Notes: a model not told the origin generated them from the letters alone. A DNA stretch of 35,371 bases from Tissierellia bacterium (GCA_012518035.1 JAAYTL010000009.1:1-35371); one strand, 5' to 3'; counted from the first letter of the stretch, positions 8,229 to 16,984 are shown. A program made the numbers and translations.

Positions 8229-9431
8229 ATGAAAAAAATTCTGATCTTAGTCTTAGTAATATCTTTATTGGCAGGAACCTTATTGGCCTGTACTAAAGAT
8301 AACGGAGGACCAAGCACAGATGAACCAGGTACTGATAAGCCAGGTACAGATGTTCCTCAAGGTACTAGTGGTATGGCAGAGATTGTTCTTATCACAGATA
8401 AGGGTAACATTGATGACAAATCATTTAACCAAGGTGCTTGGGAAGGTGTAGTTGAGTTTGCAGAAAGAGAAAACATTACTTATAACTACATCAAACCAGA
8501 AGACGTATCCGATGACTATTATCTTCAAGCTATTGATTTAGCAATTGAAGGTGGAGCCAAGGTAGTAGTTACTCCAGGTTTCCTATTTGAAGTAGCTATT
8601 TATCATGCTCAAGACAAGTATCCAGATGTTAAATTTATACTTCTAGATGGTGCTCCACGTAATGCTGACTATTCAGATTTCAAAACCAATCCTAACGTAG
8701 CAAGTATCTTGTACGCTGAAGAAGAGTCTGGTTATCTTGCAGGCTATGCTGCAGTAATGGATGGTATGACAAATCTAGGATTTATGGGTGGTATGGCTGT
8801 ACCAGCTGTTCAAGCCTTTGGTTATGGATACCTACAAGGGGCTGAAGATGCAGCTGAAGAGCTAGGCTTAGATGATGGTGCAATTAAAGCAATCTACCAC
8901 TATACAGGTGATTTTGACGAAAATGATACAAACAAGGCAACAGCAAGCACCATGTACCAAGAAGGTATTGAGGTAATATTTGCTTGTGGTGGTTCTGTAG
9001 GTAAATCAGTTATGTCAGCAGCAGCAGAAGCCAATGCAAAGGTAATCGGTGTTGACGTAGACCAAAGATATGATAGTGAAACTGTAATTACGTCAGCAAC
9101 TAAAGGATTGGCAGCCTCTGTAGTCCAAGTATTAGAAGCTATCTATAAAACTGATAGTTGGGAAGACTTTGGTGGTAAAACTACCTACTTCAACGCTGTA
9201 AATGATGGTGTTGCACTTCCAACTGTAGTATTAGATGATGCAAATGCTGATGCTTTTGATAGGTTCGAAAAGTTCACTATGGAACAATATGAAGAAGTTT
9301 ATCAAAAGTTAGTAGATGGAACTATAGATCCTATCCGTGAAATCGAAGTAGAAGATGCTACAGGATATGCTACAGCTGAAGAGTTAACTAAAGCACTGAA
9401 CCTTAAGAAGGTAAGTGTATCAACTAGATAA
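8229..9431 (+). CDS. BMP/PnrA-family nucleoside-binding lipoprotein of an ABC importer
   Basis: A 400-residue secreted lipoprotein. Residues 1-20 are a lipoprotein signal peptide and C21 in LLAC is the lipidation site. A short repetitive GTD-x-PGTD linker follows, and from about residue 50 the BMP/Med/PnrA domain (VLITDKGNIDDKSFNQGAWEG). Members of this family bind purine nucleosides on the outer face of the membrane (B. subtilis NupN, Treponema PnrA). The matching ATPase and two permeases follow directly. ATG 8229 follows AGGGGG with good spacing; a longer in-frame version from 8139 would put residues ahead of the signal peptide. A terminator after the gene probably makes the binding protein more abundant than the membrane parts. 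Confidence 0.92.
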   Translation: MKKILILVLVISLLAGTLLACTKDNGGPSTDEPGTDKPGTDVPQGTSGMAEIVLITDKGNIDDKSFNQGAWEGVVEFAERENITYNYIKPEDVSDDYYLQAIDLAIEGGAKVVVTPGFLFEVAIYHAQDKYPDVKFILLDGAPRNADYSDFKTNPNVASILYAEEESGYLAGYAAVMDGMTNLGFMGGMAVPAVQAFGYGYLQGAEDAAEELGLDDGAIKAIYHYTGDFDENDTNKATASTMYQEGIEVIFACGGSVGKSVMSAAAEANAKVIGVDVDQRYDSETVITSATKGLAASVVQVLEAIYKTDSWEDFGGKTTYFNAVNDGVALPTVVLDDANADAFDRFEKFTMEQYEEVYQKLVDGTIDPIREIEVEDATGYATAEELTKALNLKKVSVSTR

Positions 9432-9450
9432 TAATACGATTGAATCATTA

Positions 9451-9481
9451 ATGGGGGAAACCAAAATTTCCCCCATTTTTT
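9451..9481 (+). terminator. Terminator between the lipoprotein and ATPase genes
   Basis: ATGGGGGAAA (9451-9460) pairs perfectly with TTTCCCCCAT (9467-9476) and runs into five or six T. I see no new promoter before the ATPase gene, so partial read-through is implied. Confidence 0.9.
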
Positions 9482-9505
9482 ACAAGGGAAAATAATAAAA
9501 CTATA

Positions 9506-11077
9506 ATGGATAAGAAGATGGTAGATATGGGAAAATATATTGTTGAAATGCTTAATATTACAAAAAGATTTCCAGGTATCATTGCAAATGACAATGTTAC
9601 CCTACAATTAAAAAAAGGAGAAATACATGCCCTCCTTGGTGAAAATGGTGCTGGAAAATCTACCCTAATGAGTGTGCTCTTTGGCCTCTATCAGGCTGAA
9701 GAAGGCGAGATCAGGATTAATGGAGAAAGGGTGGAAATCAACAACCCCAACGATGCTAATGACTTGGGGATTGGGATGGTCCATCAACATTTTAAGTTGG
9801 TGGAGATTTTTACAGTGCTTCAAAATATTATCCTGGGTGTTGAACCCAACAAAATGGGCTTCCTCGAGATGAAAGAAGCGAGGAAAAAAGTACTGGAATT
9901 AAGTGAGAAATATGGATTAAAGGTAGACCCAGATGCCAAGATTGAAGATATTACTGTAGGTATGCAACAAAGGGTAGAGATACTTAAAATGCTATATAGG
10001 GATAATGAAATCCTTATATTTGATGAACCTACAGCAGTGCTTACACCTCAAGAGATAAAGGAACTTTTACAGATTATGAAGGATTTTGCTAATGAGGGCA
10101 AATCTATCCTATTTATCACCCATAAACTCAATGAAATCATGGAGGTAGCTGATAGGTGTACTGTTCTAAGAAAGGGTAAACTTGTTGGAACAGTAGATGT
10201 TAAAGACACTACCAAGGAAGAGTTGTCTAGAATGATGGTTGGTAGGGATGTAAGCTTTGTTGTAGATAAGGGTGAACCTAAACCAAAGGATGTTATATTA
10301 TCTGTAAGGGATTTATGCGTTCAATCCAGAATTCACAAGAAAAACGCCGTAAACAAGGTATCCTTTGACGTAAGACAAGGGGAGATAGTCTGCTTGGCAG
10401 GTATCGATGGGAATGGGCAATCGGAATTTGTACATGCCTTGACAGGCTTAGAGAAGGTTAGTTCTGGAAGTATTACCCTGAATGGACATGATATAACAAA
10501 CCTTCCCATTAGACAACGTTCAATCCTAGGGATGAGCCATATTCCAGAAGACAGGCACAAGTATGGCTTGGTTTTGGACTATAAGCTAGAGGAAAACCTT
10601 GTTCTACAGAGGTATTGGCAAAAGGACTTCCAAAGAAGAGGTTTTATTAGATTTGATAAGGTTAGGGAATATGCTGAAAGGCTTATTGATAATTATGATA
10701 TAAGGTCCGGGCAGGGTCCTATTACAAAGGCAAGAAGTATGTCCGGTGGTAACCAGCAAAAGGCAATCATAGCTAGGGAAATTGATAAGGAGCATGAATT
10801 ATTGGTAGCCGTCCAACCAACCAGGGGTTTGGATGTTGGAGCCATAGAATATGTTCATAAGAAATTAGTTGAGACTCGCGACGCTGGTAAGGGTGTATTG
10901 CTGGTGTCCTTAGAGTTGGATGAAGTTATGAATGTTAGTGATAGAATCCTGGTTATGTATGAAGGTGAGATTGTAGGAGAGTTGGATCCCAAGAAAACAA
11001 GTGTCCAAGAGCTGGGATTATATATGTCTGGTGCCAAGCGTAATACTGCAAAGGAGAATGACTATGGAAGGGAATAA
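9506..11077 (+). CDS. Nucleoside/simple-sugar ABC transporter, tandem ATP-binding protein (NupO-like)
   Basis: A 523-residue protein with two ABC ATPase domains, the layout of NupO/YufO and sugar importers. The first has Walker A GENGAGKST at residues 45-53, signature VGMQQRVEILK and Walker B ILIFDEPTAVLTPQE. The second has a degenerate P-loop GIDGNGQSE, signature SGGNQQKAIIARE and VQPTRGLDVGAIEY, characteristic of the family. It powers the importer formed with the two following permeases. The start is uncertain: ATGs at 9506, 9518 and 9527 are in frame and none has a good ribosome binding site, so translation may be weak. Its 3' end overlaps the next gene by 14 bases. Confidence 0.9.
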   Translation: MDKKMVDMGKYIVEMLNITKRFPGIIANDNVTLQLKKGEIHALLGENGAGKSTLMSVLFGLYQAEEGEIRINGERVEINNPNDANDLGIGMVHQHFKLVEIFTVLQNIILGVEPNKMGFLEMKEARKKVLELSEKYGLKVDPDAKIEDITVGMQQRVEILKMLYRDNEILIFDEPTAVLTPQEIKELLQIMKDFANEGKSILFITHKLNEIMEVADRCTVLRKGKLVGTVDVKDTTKEELSRMMVGRDVSFVVDKGEPKPKDVILSVRDLCVQSRIHKKNAVNKVSFDVRQGEIVCLAGIDGNGQSEFVHALTGLEKVSSGSITLNGHDITNLPIRQRSILGMSHIPEDRHKYGLVLDYKLEENLVLQRYWQKDFQRRGFIRFDKVREYAERLIDNYDIRSGQGPITKARSMSGGNQQKAIIAREIDKEHELLVAVQPTRGLDVGAIEYVHKKLVETRDAGKGVLLVSLELDEVMNVSDRILVMYEGEIVGELDPKKTSVQELGLYMSGAKRNTAKENDYGRE

Positions 11078-12227
11078 TATAAATAAGAATAAATTCAATT
11101 TAAAAAGCATCACAAATAATAGCGCTTTCTCCTCTTTTACTGCTGCTTTTATGGCAATTATATTAGGATTGGTCTTTGGATTTCTCGTAATGCTATTTGC
11201 AAAACCAGACACAGCTGTTGAAGGTTTTAAGTTGATTATATTGGGTGGTTTTAGGCGCTTACCGGATGTTTTTTACTTTGCTACTCCAATAATGATGACT
11301 GGTCTTGCTGTAGGATTTGCATTTAGAATGGGATTATTTAACATAGGAGCTTCAGGGCAGTATACCATGGGCATGTATTTTGCTCTAGTTGTAGGCTTTA
11401 TGTTTGATTTACCCGGCGGAATCCACTGGATAGTGGCAATCCTTGCAGGCATGCTGGGAGGGATGATTTGGGGTGCTATTCCAGGTATATTTAAGGCTTA
11501 TTTGAATGTCAATGAGGTCATCACCTCAATCATGTTTAATTATATAGGAATGTTTCTGGTGGATATGTGGATCCAGAATAGTTCTGTGATGTATGTTTCA
11601 AATATGGCTAGGACAGCCTATTTACCACAAACTGTTCAAATCCCATCTTTGGGGATAACAGGTTCCAGTGTAAATTTTGGGATAGTATTTGCCATAATCA
11701 TAGGCATAATTCTCTATATCATACTAGAGAAGACTATCTTTGGATATGAGTTAAAGGCAACTGGTTTTAATAAACATGCCAGTGAGTATGCAGGTATGAA
11801 GGGTAAGAGGAATATCATATTAACCATGATAATAGCTGGTGGGCTAGCAGGCCTAGGTGGTGCCTTTGCAATCCTTGCACCTTCAGCTATTGCTGGAGCT
11901 AGTATGACCTATGAACCTATAAATGTAATTGCTGCAAATGGTTTTAATGGTATAGCTGTAGCCTTATTAGGTAACTCTCATCCTCTGGGAATTATTCTTT
12001 CAGCAGTTTTTATATCCCATATTCAACGTGGCGGTACACTAACCAGTTTAGTAGGCTTTAAGCCAGAAATTATAGATGTAGTTATAGCAGTAATTATTTA
12101 CTTCTCAGCCTTTGCCATGATTATGAATTCTGCCTTGGGAAGATTCGTAAGAAGAAGGTTGCACAGTGGTGAGGATGTTAATACTGTGGATGAAGTTATC
12201 GATAATGATGCAAAGGAGGCAGAATGA
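11064..12227 (+). CDS. ABC transporter permease (NupP-like nucleoside permease)
   Basis: A 387-residue integral membrane protein of the BPD_transp_2 family: a polar N-terminal segment of about 35 residues, then roughly eight to ten hydrophobic helices. The family loop is visible as ELKATGFNKHASEYAGMKGKRNIILTM. It pairs with the permease downstream to form the pore of a BMP-type nucleoside importer. ATG 11064 is chosen because AAGGAG (11051-11056) stands seven bases upstream; ATG 11058 would be too close. The start lies inside the end of the ATPase gene, indicating translational coupling. Confidence 0.9.
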   Translation: MEGNNINKNKFNLKSITNNSAFSSFTAAFMAIILGLVFGFLVMLFAKPDTAVEGFKLIILGGFRRLPDVFYFATPIMMTGLAVGFAFRMGLFNIGASGQYTMGMYFALVVGFMFDLPGGIHWIVAILAGMLGGMIWGAIPGIFKAYLNVNEVITSIMFNYIGMFLVDMWIQNSSVMYVSNMARTAYLPQTVQIPSLGITGSSVNFGIVFAIIIGIILYIILEKTIFGYELKATGFNKHASEYAGMKGKRNIILTMIIAGGLAGLGGAFAILAPSAIAGASMTYEPINVIAANGFNGIAVALLGNSHPLGIILSAVFISHIQRGGTLTSLVGFKPEIIDVVIAVIIYFSAFAMIMNSALGRFVRRRLHSGEDVNTVDEVIDNDAKEAE

Positions 12228-13192
12228 TGGATGTTATATATTACTTAATTCAAAATATGCTTCCTGTAGCAATCCCTTTACTTCTTGTTGCCTTAGGTGG
12301 TATGTTCAGTGAAGTTTCAGGAGTTATCAATATTGCCCTAGAGGGGATTATGCTATGTGGTGCATTTTTCGGAGCCTTATTCGTATATTGGATTCAGGAC
12401 ACAGGCTTAGCTCCTCAGCAAATCTTGTTACTAGCTATGTTAATAGCAGCCCTGGCTGGGATAATCTACTCCCTCTTGCTTTCATTTGCAGCAGTAACCA
12501 TGAAGGCAGACCAGACAATAACAGGAACTTCACTTAATATGCTTATACCAGCAGCTATACTTTTATTTTCAAAGATGTTTTTCAATAGCGATGGTATTAC
12601 TACCAGTGTTAATTTCTATATCAAGAAGGTCCCTATCTTGGGTGAAATCCCAGTTATTGGAAGACTCTTTTTCCAAAGAACCTATATTACTGTTATGATT
12701 GGGATTTTATTCCTAATAATATCTGTAATAGTATTCTATAAAACTAGATTAGGACTTAGGATTAGGGCTTGTGGAGAGCATCCCCATGCTGCAGATTCAG
12801 TTGGTATCAATGTTTTAAAGATGAGATACCTAGGAGTTAGTATCTCTGGTTTATTAGGAGGAATAGGTGGGTTTTTCTATTCAGTGGGAGTTATGGATGG
12901 TAATGTAAATGGGCACACAGGTGTAGCAGGATTTGGATTCCTTGCCCTAGCAGTAATGATATTTGGGCAATGGAGGCCAATGAAGATCTTCTTTGCAGCC
13001 TTATTCTTTGCCTTCTTAAGAACCTTAGCCTATTCAATACCTCTGATACCAGTTCTAAGGGACTTGGGTATGCATCCTACCTATTACAGGATGTTACCTT
13101 ATGTGGCAACCATGGTGGTACTAGCCTTTACTTCCAAGCATTCTAGGGCTCCAAAGGCAGAGGGTATACCCTATGATAAGTCACAGAGATAA
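12224..13192 (+). CDS. ABC transporter permease (NupQ-like nucleoside permease)
   Basis: A 322-residue second pore subunit with about eight to ten hydrophobic segments and the family motifs EVSGVINIALEGIMLCGAF near the N-terminus and GLRIRACGEHPHAADSVGINV in the cytoplasmic loop. The initiating ATGATG overlaps the TGA of the previous permease by four bases (12224-12227), and the AAGGAGG in the end of the upstream gene serves as its ribosome binding site. It is the last gene of the importer and a terminator follows at 13236. Confidence 0.9.
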   Translation: MMDVIYYLIQNMLPVAIPLLLVALGGMFSEVSGVINIALEGIMLCGAFFGALFVYWIQDTGLAPQQILLLAMLIAALAGIIYSLLLSFAAVTMKADQTITGTSLNMLIPAAILLFSKMFFNSDGITTSVNFYIKKVPILGEIPVIGRLFFQRTYITVMIGILFLIISVIVFYKTRLGLRIRACGEHPHAADSVGINVLKMRYLGVSISGLLGGIGGFFYSVGVMDGNVNGHTGVAGFGFLALAVMIFGQWRPMKIFFAALFFAFLRTLAYSIPLIPVLRDLGMHPTYYRMLPYVATMVVLAFTSKHSRAPKAEGIPYDKSQR

Positions 13193-13235
13193 GAATTATT
13201 TTAGACAAGACCATTTATATACTTGATAAAAAATT

Positions 13236-13283
13236 ATGCGCCTCAATCCTTGGCAGATAAAGGACTTGAAGGCGCATTCTTTT
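13236..13283 (+). terminator. Terminator after the nucleoside importer
   Basis: The outer stem ATGCGCCT/AGGCGCAT is extended inward by CAA/TTG and CCTT/AAGG with small bulges and closes on a short loop. It is followed by TCTTTT. Confidence 0.85.
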
Positions 13284-13326
13284 AATTTAAAGGGCAATAT
13301 CAATTTTCTTTTTACTATTATCCATT

Positions 13327-13354
13327 TTGTGATTCTACATATTTCTGATATAAT
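13327..13354 (+). promoter_or_regulatory. Promoter for rpoN
   Basis: TTGTGA (13327-13332), a 16-bp spacer and TATAAT (13349-13354), 29 bases before the rpoN start and downstream of the importer terminator. Confidence 0.7.
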
Positions 13355-13383
13355 TAACTTACACCATAAAGGAGGGAAAATTG

Positions 13384-14763
13384 ATGAAGCTTGGATTCAA
13401 TATTCTATTAGAGCAGTCACAAAAGTTAATAATGACACCCAAGCTGAGACAGGCCATCCAGTTACTTCAATACAATAGCCTGGATCTTAACGACTATTTA
13501 AAACACAAAATAGAAGAGAATCCGCTTTTAGAAATGGAAAGTCCGCTTTATGAAGTTGAGAAAGCACAGGAGTTGCCGGATGAAAGGGAAAGGGACTGGA
13601 AGGAACTTGTTGAAGAATACGATGATATTAGCTATAGACAACCTGTAGATAAAAATAAAGTAGAATATAATTACGAGGCTTTTACCACATATACAAAGAC
13701 TTTGAAGGAATATTTAATTGAGCAATTAAACTTGACCATTATGGATGATAAAGCCTATTTAATCGGTGATTATATTATTCAAAACATTGATGAAAACGGT
13801 TATATGGACGCAAAAATTGAAGAGATTGTGGAGGAAACTAAGTCTAGCCCAGAAGAAGTTGAAGAAGTACTAAAGATTATCCAGACATTTGAGCCCTTGG
13901 GAGTTGGGGCAAGGGATTTAAAAGAGTGTCTTTTAATCCAGTTAAGGGCTAAGGATGATATAGACCCCGCAATTATTAAGGTTATCGATGATCACCTTGA
14001 TGATTTAGCATGTAATAGGATGGTTAAATTAGCTAAAGAACTGAATATAGATATTTCAAAGATGCAGGAAATTTGTGATTATATTAGAACCCTAGAACCA
14101 AAACCTGGTCGAGCCTTTAGCGATGGTGGCCAGCATGTAAAGTATATAGTTCCTGATGCCACTATTGAGGAAATAGAAGGAGAGTTCGTTATTATACTCA
14201 ATGATATAACTGGGCCTAGGCTGAATATCAATAGTTACTATAGGAATCTGCTTAAGAATAGCCCTGATGATAAGACCAAGGACTTTCTTTCAGAAAGGCT
14301 TGATTCTGCCCTATGGATTATCAAAAGTATAGAGCAAAGAAGACAGACAATTTATAAGGTTATAGAATCAATTCTTAAGTTTCAAAGTGACTTCTTTAAG
14401 AAGGGAGAAAAGGCACTGGTTCCTCTAACCCTAAAAGAGGTAGCAGACGATATTGATATGCACGAATCTACAGTGTCTAGAGCTACCAACGGCAAATATA
14501 TCCAAACGCCTAAGGGAGTATATGAATTAAAATTCTTCTTTAGCTCAGGCTTATCAGCATTGGATGGAGAGATTTCATCTACCAGTATCAAATTAGCTAT
14601 CAAGCAGTTGATTGAAGAGGAGGATCCTAAAAAACCCCTCAGTGACCAAAAAATATCAGATAGGTTAAAGGATAAGGGCTATTTCATATCCAGAAGAACT
14701 GTTGCCAAATATAGGGATGAGCTAAATATTCCATCATCTTCCATGAGGAAAAGATACGATTAA
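13384..14763 (+). CDS. rpoN: RNA polymerase sigma-54 factor
   Basis: A 459-residue sigma-54. Region I is the Gln/Leu-rich N-terminus (LLEQSQKLIMTPKLRQAIQLLQ). The core-binding domain is central, the helix-turn-helix is LKEVADDIDMHESTVSRATNGKYIQTP, and the RpoN box near the C-terminus reads SRRTVAKYRD, slightly different from the canonical ARRTVAKYRE. It directs transcription from -24/-12 promoters with enhancer-binding ATPases. ATG 13384 is seven bases after AAAGGAGGG; the TTG one codon earlier is less likely. No enhancer-binding activator and no convincing -24/-12 promoter is visible in the window. Placement just before cggR puts it at the head of the glycolytic gene block. Confidence 0.95.
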   Translation: MKLGFNILLEQSQKLIMTPKLRQAIQLLQYNSLDLNDYLKHKIEENPLLEMESPLYEVEKAQELPDERERDWKELVEEYDDISYRQPVDKNKVEYNYEAFTTYTKTLKEYLIEQLNLTIMDDKAYLIGDYIIQNIDENGYMDAKIEEIVEETKSSPEEVEEVLKIIQTFEPLGVGARDLKECLLIQLRAKDDIDPAIIKVIDDHLDDLACNRMVKLAKELNIDISKMQEICDYIRTLEPKPGRAFSDGGQHVKYIVPDATIEEIEGEFVIILNDITGPRLNINSYYRNLLKNSPDDKTKDFLSERLDSALWIIKSIEQRRQTIYKVIESILKFQSDFFKKGEKALVPLTLKEVADDIDMHESTVSRATNGKYIQTPKGVYELKFFFSSGLSALDGEISSTSIKLAIKQLIEEEDPKKPLSDQKISDRLKDKGYFISRRTVAKYRDELNIPSSSMRKRYD

Positions 14764-14777
14764 TCCCAATTTTCTCC

Positions 14778-14806
14778 TTGAAATCTAGGAAGTGATGGTA
14801 TATACT
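14778..14806 (+). promoter_or_regulatory. Promoter of the cggR-glycolytic operon
   Basis: TTGAAA (14778-14783), a 17-bp spacer and TATACT (14801-14806), starting 15 bases after the rpoN stop. Transcription would begin near 14813, upstream of the candidate CggR operator. Confidence 0.75.
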
Positions 14807-14808
14807 GT

Positions 14809-14837
14809 AAATAGTAGAAATATTCTACTATTTTTTT
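14809..14837 (+). terminator. Hairpin with T tract after rpoN, overlapping the cggR transcription start
   Basis: AAATAGTAGAA (14809-14819) pairs perfectly with TTCTACTATTT (14823-14833) and continues as a T run to 14837. It probably ends rpoN transcripts. For transcripts starting near 14813 it would be too close to the 5' end to terminate efficiently and may act as a 5' cap hairpin. Confidence 0.8.
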
Positions 14838-14846
14838 AATGTCATT

Positions 14847-14882
14847 GGGACAAAAAAAATACATAGGGACAGATAATGTCCC
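14847..14882 (+). promoter_or_regulatory. Candidate CggR operator
   Basis: GGGAC-N6-TGTCCC at 14866-14882 is a clean half of the bipartite CggR operator (GGGAC-N6-TGTC). A second GGGAC with a degenerate right arm starts 19 bp upstream at 14847, close to the spacing in Bacillus. Its position downstream of the promoter and before cggR fits the roadblock autoregulation known for CggR, relieved by fructose-1,6-bisphosphate. Confidence 0.7.
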
Positions 14883-14906
14883 GCCCCTATATTAGGAGAG
14901 GATAAG

Positions 14907-15929
14907 ATGGAGACTATTGAAATCCTAAAAAAGATGGTTCCTGAGATAATGGATCTGGTGGAGAAGAGATATTTAATCCTTCGTACAATTTACTATAATG
15001 AACCCATCGGTAGAAGGACTATCGCCCATAAGCTTGGTTTAAAGGAAAGAAGCGTCAGATATGAGGCTAATCTTTTAAGTGATCAAGGACTAATAAATAT
15101 TGACAATATGGGTATGTATATTACGGAAGATGGGAAAGAATTAATTAAGTCCCTAAGTGGCTTATATGGAGAATTAAAAGGTATTACAAGAATTGAAAGA
15201 ATTTTAGAGGAAAGACTAAAGATAAAAAGGGTATATATAGCCCCAGGGACTTTTTTGGAAGACCAAACTGTTATAAAGGATATGGGGAAGATAGTTAGCC
15301 AGTTATTAGATAGGCTCATTCAACCCAAGGACATCATTGGTATTACTGGTGGAAATACAATGGCTGCTATCACTGATGAGTTTTCAGATTATAGCAAGAA
15401 AAGGGATGTCATAGTAACCCCTGCTCGCGGAGGATTAGGTAGTGATTTGAATACCCAATCCAATTCCATAGCTGCAAAGTTAGCAGAACACCTTGGAGGT
15501 TCATATAGACTTTTATATGTCCCTGATGGCTTAGATGGTGAAACCTTTGATTTGATTCTTAAAAACAAAGAAGTTAAAGAGTCAATCGATACTATTAATA
15601 AGATGAATGTCCTAATATTTGGAATAGGAAGGGCAGATACTATGGCAGAAAGAAGAAAGCTGCCCAAGGAGAAGGTTGATGAGTTATTAAGTAAGAAAGC
15701 TGTGGCAGAAGCCTTTGGCCATTATTTTGATATATGTGGTAAAGAAATATGGGAGTACAAAACCATAGGACTTTCCCTAGATAAATTTAAAAGTTTAAAC
15801 AACTTAATTGGAGTGGCAGGAGGTGAAGAAAAAGCAGAAGCAATAATAGCTGTCTCATCATTGAACCCAAATATGGTCTTGGTGACTGATGAAGCTGCAG
15901 CAAGAAAGATTCTAGAAATAATCAACTAG
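14907..15929 (+). CDS. cggR: Central glycolytic genes regulator (SorC/DeoR family repressor)
   Basis: A 340-residue repressor. Residues 32-70 form a winged helix-turn-helix (GRRTIAHKLGLKERSVRYEANLL). The rest is a SorC-type sugar-phosphate-binding domain with GITGGNTMAAI and TPARGGLGSDLNTQSNSIAAKLA, where CggR proteins bind fructose-1,6-bisphosphate. It heads the gap-pgk-tpiA-gpmI-eno genes it is known to control. A matching operator lies just upstream, implying autorepression of the whole operon. The start ATG follows AGGAGAGG with normal spacing. A small hairpin overlaps its stop codon (15927-15942). Confidence 0.93.
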   Translation: METIEILKKMVPEIMDLVEKRYLILRTIYYNEPIGRRTIAHKLGLKERSVRYEANLLSDQGLINIDNMGMYITEDGKELIKSLSGLYGELKGITRIERILEERLKIKRVYIAPGTFLEDQTVIKDMGKIVSQLLDRLIQPKDIIGITGGNTMAAITDEFSDYSKKRDVIVTPARGGLGSDLNTQSNSIAAKLAEHLGGSYRLLYVPDGLDGETFDLILKNKEVKESIDTINKMNVLIFGIGRADTMAERRKLPKEKVDELLSKKAVAEAFGHYFDICGKEIWEYKTIGLSLDKFKSLNNLIGVAGGEEKAEAIIAVSSLNPNMVLVTDEAAARKILEIIN

Positions 15930-15942
15930 ACAGACTTGTCTA
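15927..15942 (+). promoter_or_regulatory. Intercistronic hairpin cggR-gap
   Basis: TAGACA (15927-15932) pairs with TGTCTA (15937-15942) around a GACT loop, overlapping the cggR stop codon. In B. subtilis the cggR-gapA message is cut near a hairpin at this junction. A similar role here is inference. Confidence 0.5.
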
Positions 15943-15971
15943 ATCTATAAAATATTTAAGGAGGAAATCAA

Positions 15972-16976
15972 ATGGCTAAAAAAGTTGGATTAAGTGGATT
16001 TGGTAGAATTGGTAGAGATTTTGTAAGGGCATATTTTGAAGGAGAAGTTAAGGAGTTTGACCTAGTTGCAATCAACGCTTCAGGGAAACTAGAGGATCTG
16101 GCTCACCTATTAAAATATGATACCATGTATGGCAAGTTCGATGGAACAGTAGAAGTCGTTGAGGATGGATTTCTTATAAATGGTAAGCATGTCAAGGTAG
16201 TAGCCCACAGAGATCCAGTTGAAATTCCATGGGAAGAGTTAGGAGTAGAAATAGTTGTTGATTCAACAGGTGCCTTTAGGGATAGGGAAGGTCTATCCAA
16301 GCATATTCAAGCTGGAGCAAAGAAAGTAATCCTTACTGCACCTGCCAAGGGTGAAGACATAACAATCGTTATGGGAGTCAACGAAGATAAATATGATCCA
16401 GAAAACCATAATATAATATCAAATGCTTCATGTACAACTAACTGTTTAGCACCCCTTTCAAAGGTAATCTTAGAAAATCTTGGAGTTAAGAAGGGCCTAA
16501 TGACAACAGTTCACGCCTATACAAATGACCAACAAATTCTGGATAAGAGACATAAGGATTTAAGAAGAGCAAGGGCTGCAGCGCAAAACGTAGTTCCAAC
16601 TACCACAGGAGCAGCAAAGGCAGTAGCATTGGTACTACCAGAACTAGCCGGTAAATTAAACGGATTCTCAGTAAGGGTTCCCGTGGCAACTGTATCCCTA
16701 GTTGATGTGGTATTCCACGTAGAGAAACCAACAACAGTGGAAGAGGTAAACAACCTATTTAAGAAGGCTAGTGAAAACGAATTAAAGGGTATACTAGGTT
16801 ATTCAGAAGAACCACTTGTTTCATCAGACTATGTAGGAGATTCAAGGTCATCCATAATAGATGGACTATCCACCATGGTTATAGACGATATGGTTAAGGT
16901 GGTCTCCTGGTATGATAATGAATGGGGATATTCAGAAAGGGTTATTGACTTAACAAAACTAGTTGCAACTAAGTAA
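15972..16976 (+). CDS. gap: Glyceraldehyde-3-phosphate dehydrogenase, phosphorylating (cofactor residues of NADP-accepting type)
   Basis: A 334-residue type I GAPDH with the Rossmann GFGRIGR, the catalytic SNASC154TTNC, and the phosphate-binding TTTGAAKAV and WYDNEWGYS. It interconverts glyceraldehyde-3-phosphate and 1,3-bisphosphoglycerate. The residue after INxx that is Asp in NAD+-specific enzymes (IND) is Ala36 here (INAS), as in B. subtilis GapB. The Leu-Pro pair of NAD-specific enzymes before HKDLRRARA is Lys192-Arg193. Both changes suggest NADP(H) acceptance. It is nevertheless the only gap in the window and sits in the CggR glycolytic operon. Ribosome binding site AAGGAGG lies upstream with good spacing. 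Confidence 0.95.
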   Translation: MAKKVGLSGFGRIGRDFVRAYFEGEVKEFDLVAINASGKLEDLAHLLKYDTMYGKFDGTVEVVEDGFLINGKHVKVVAHRDPVEIPWEELGVEIVVDSTGAFRDREGLSKHIQAGAKKVILTAPAKGEDITIVMGVNEDKYDPENHNIISNASCTTNCLAPLSKVILENLGVKKGLMTTVHAYTNDQQILDKRHKDLRRARAAAQNVVPTTTGAAKAVALVLPELAGKLNGFSVRVPVATVSLVDVVFHVEKPTTVEEVNNLFKKASENELKGILGYSEEPLVSSDYVGDSRSSIIDGLSTMVIDDMVKVVSWYDNEWGYSERVIDLTKLVATK

Positions 16977-16984
16977 AAACCAAT

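Noticed and set aside
13236..13478. 80-residue frame upstream of rpoN
   Set aside because: It starts in the importer terminator, spans the rpoN promoter and overlaps the rpoN coding region in another frame; no ribosome binding site or protein-like composition.
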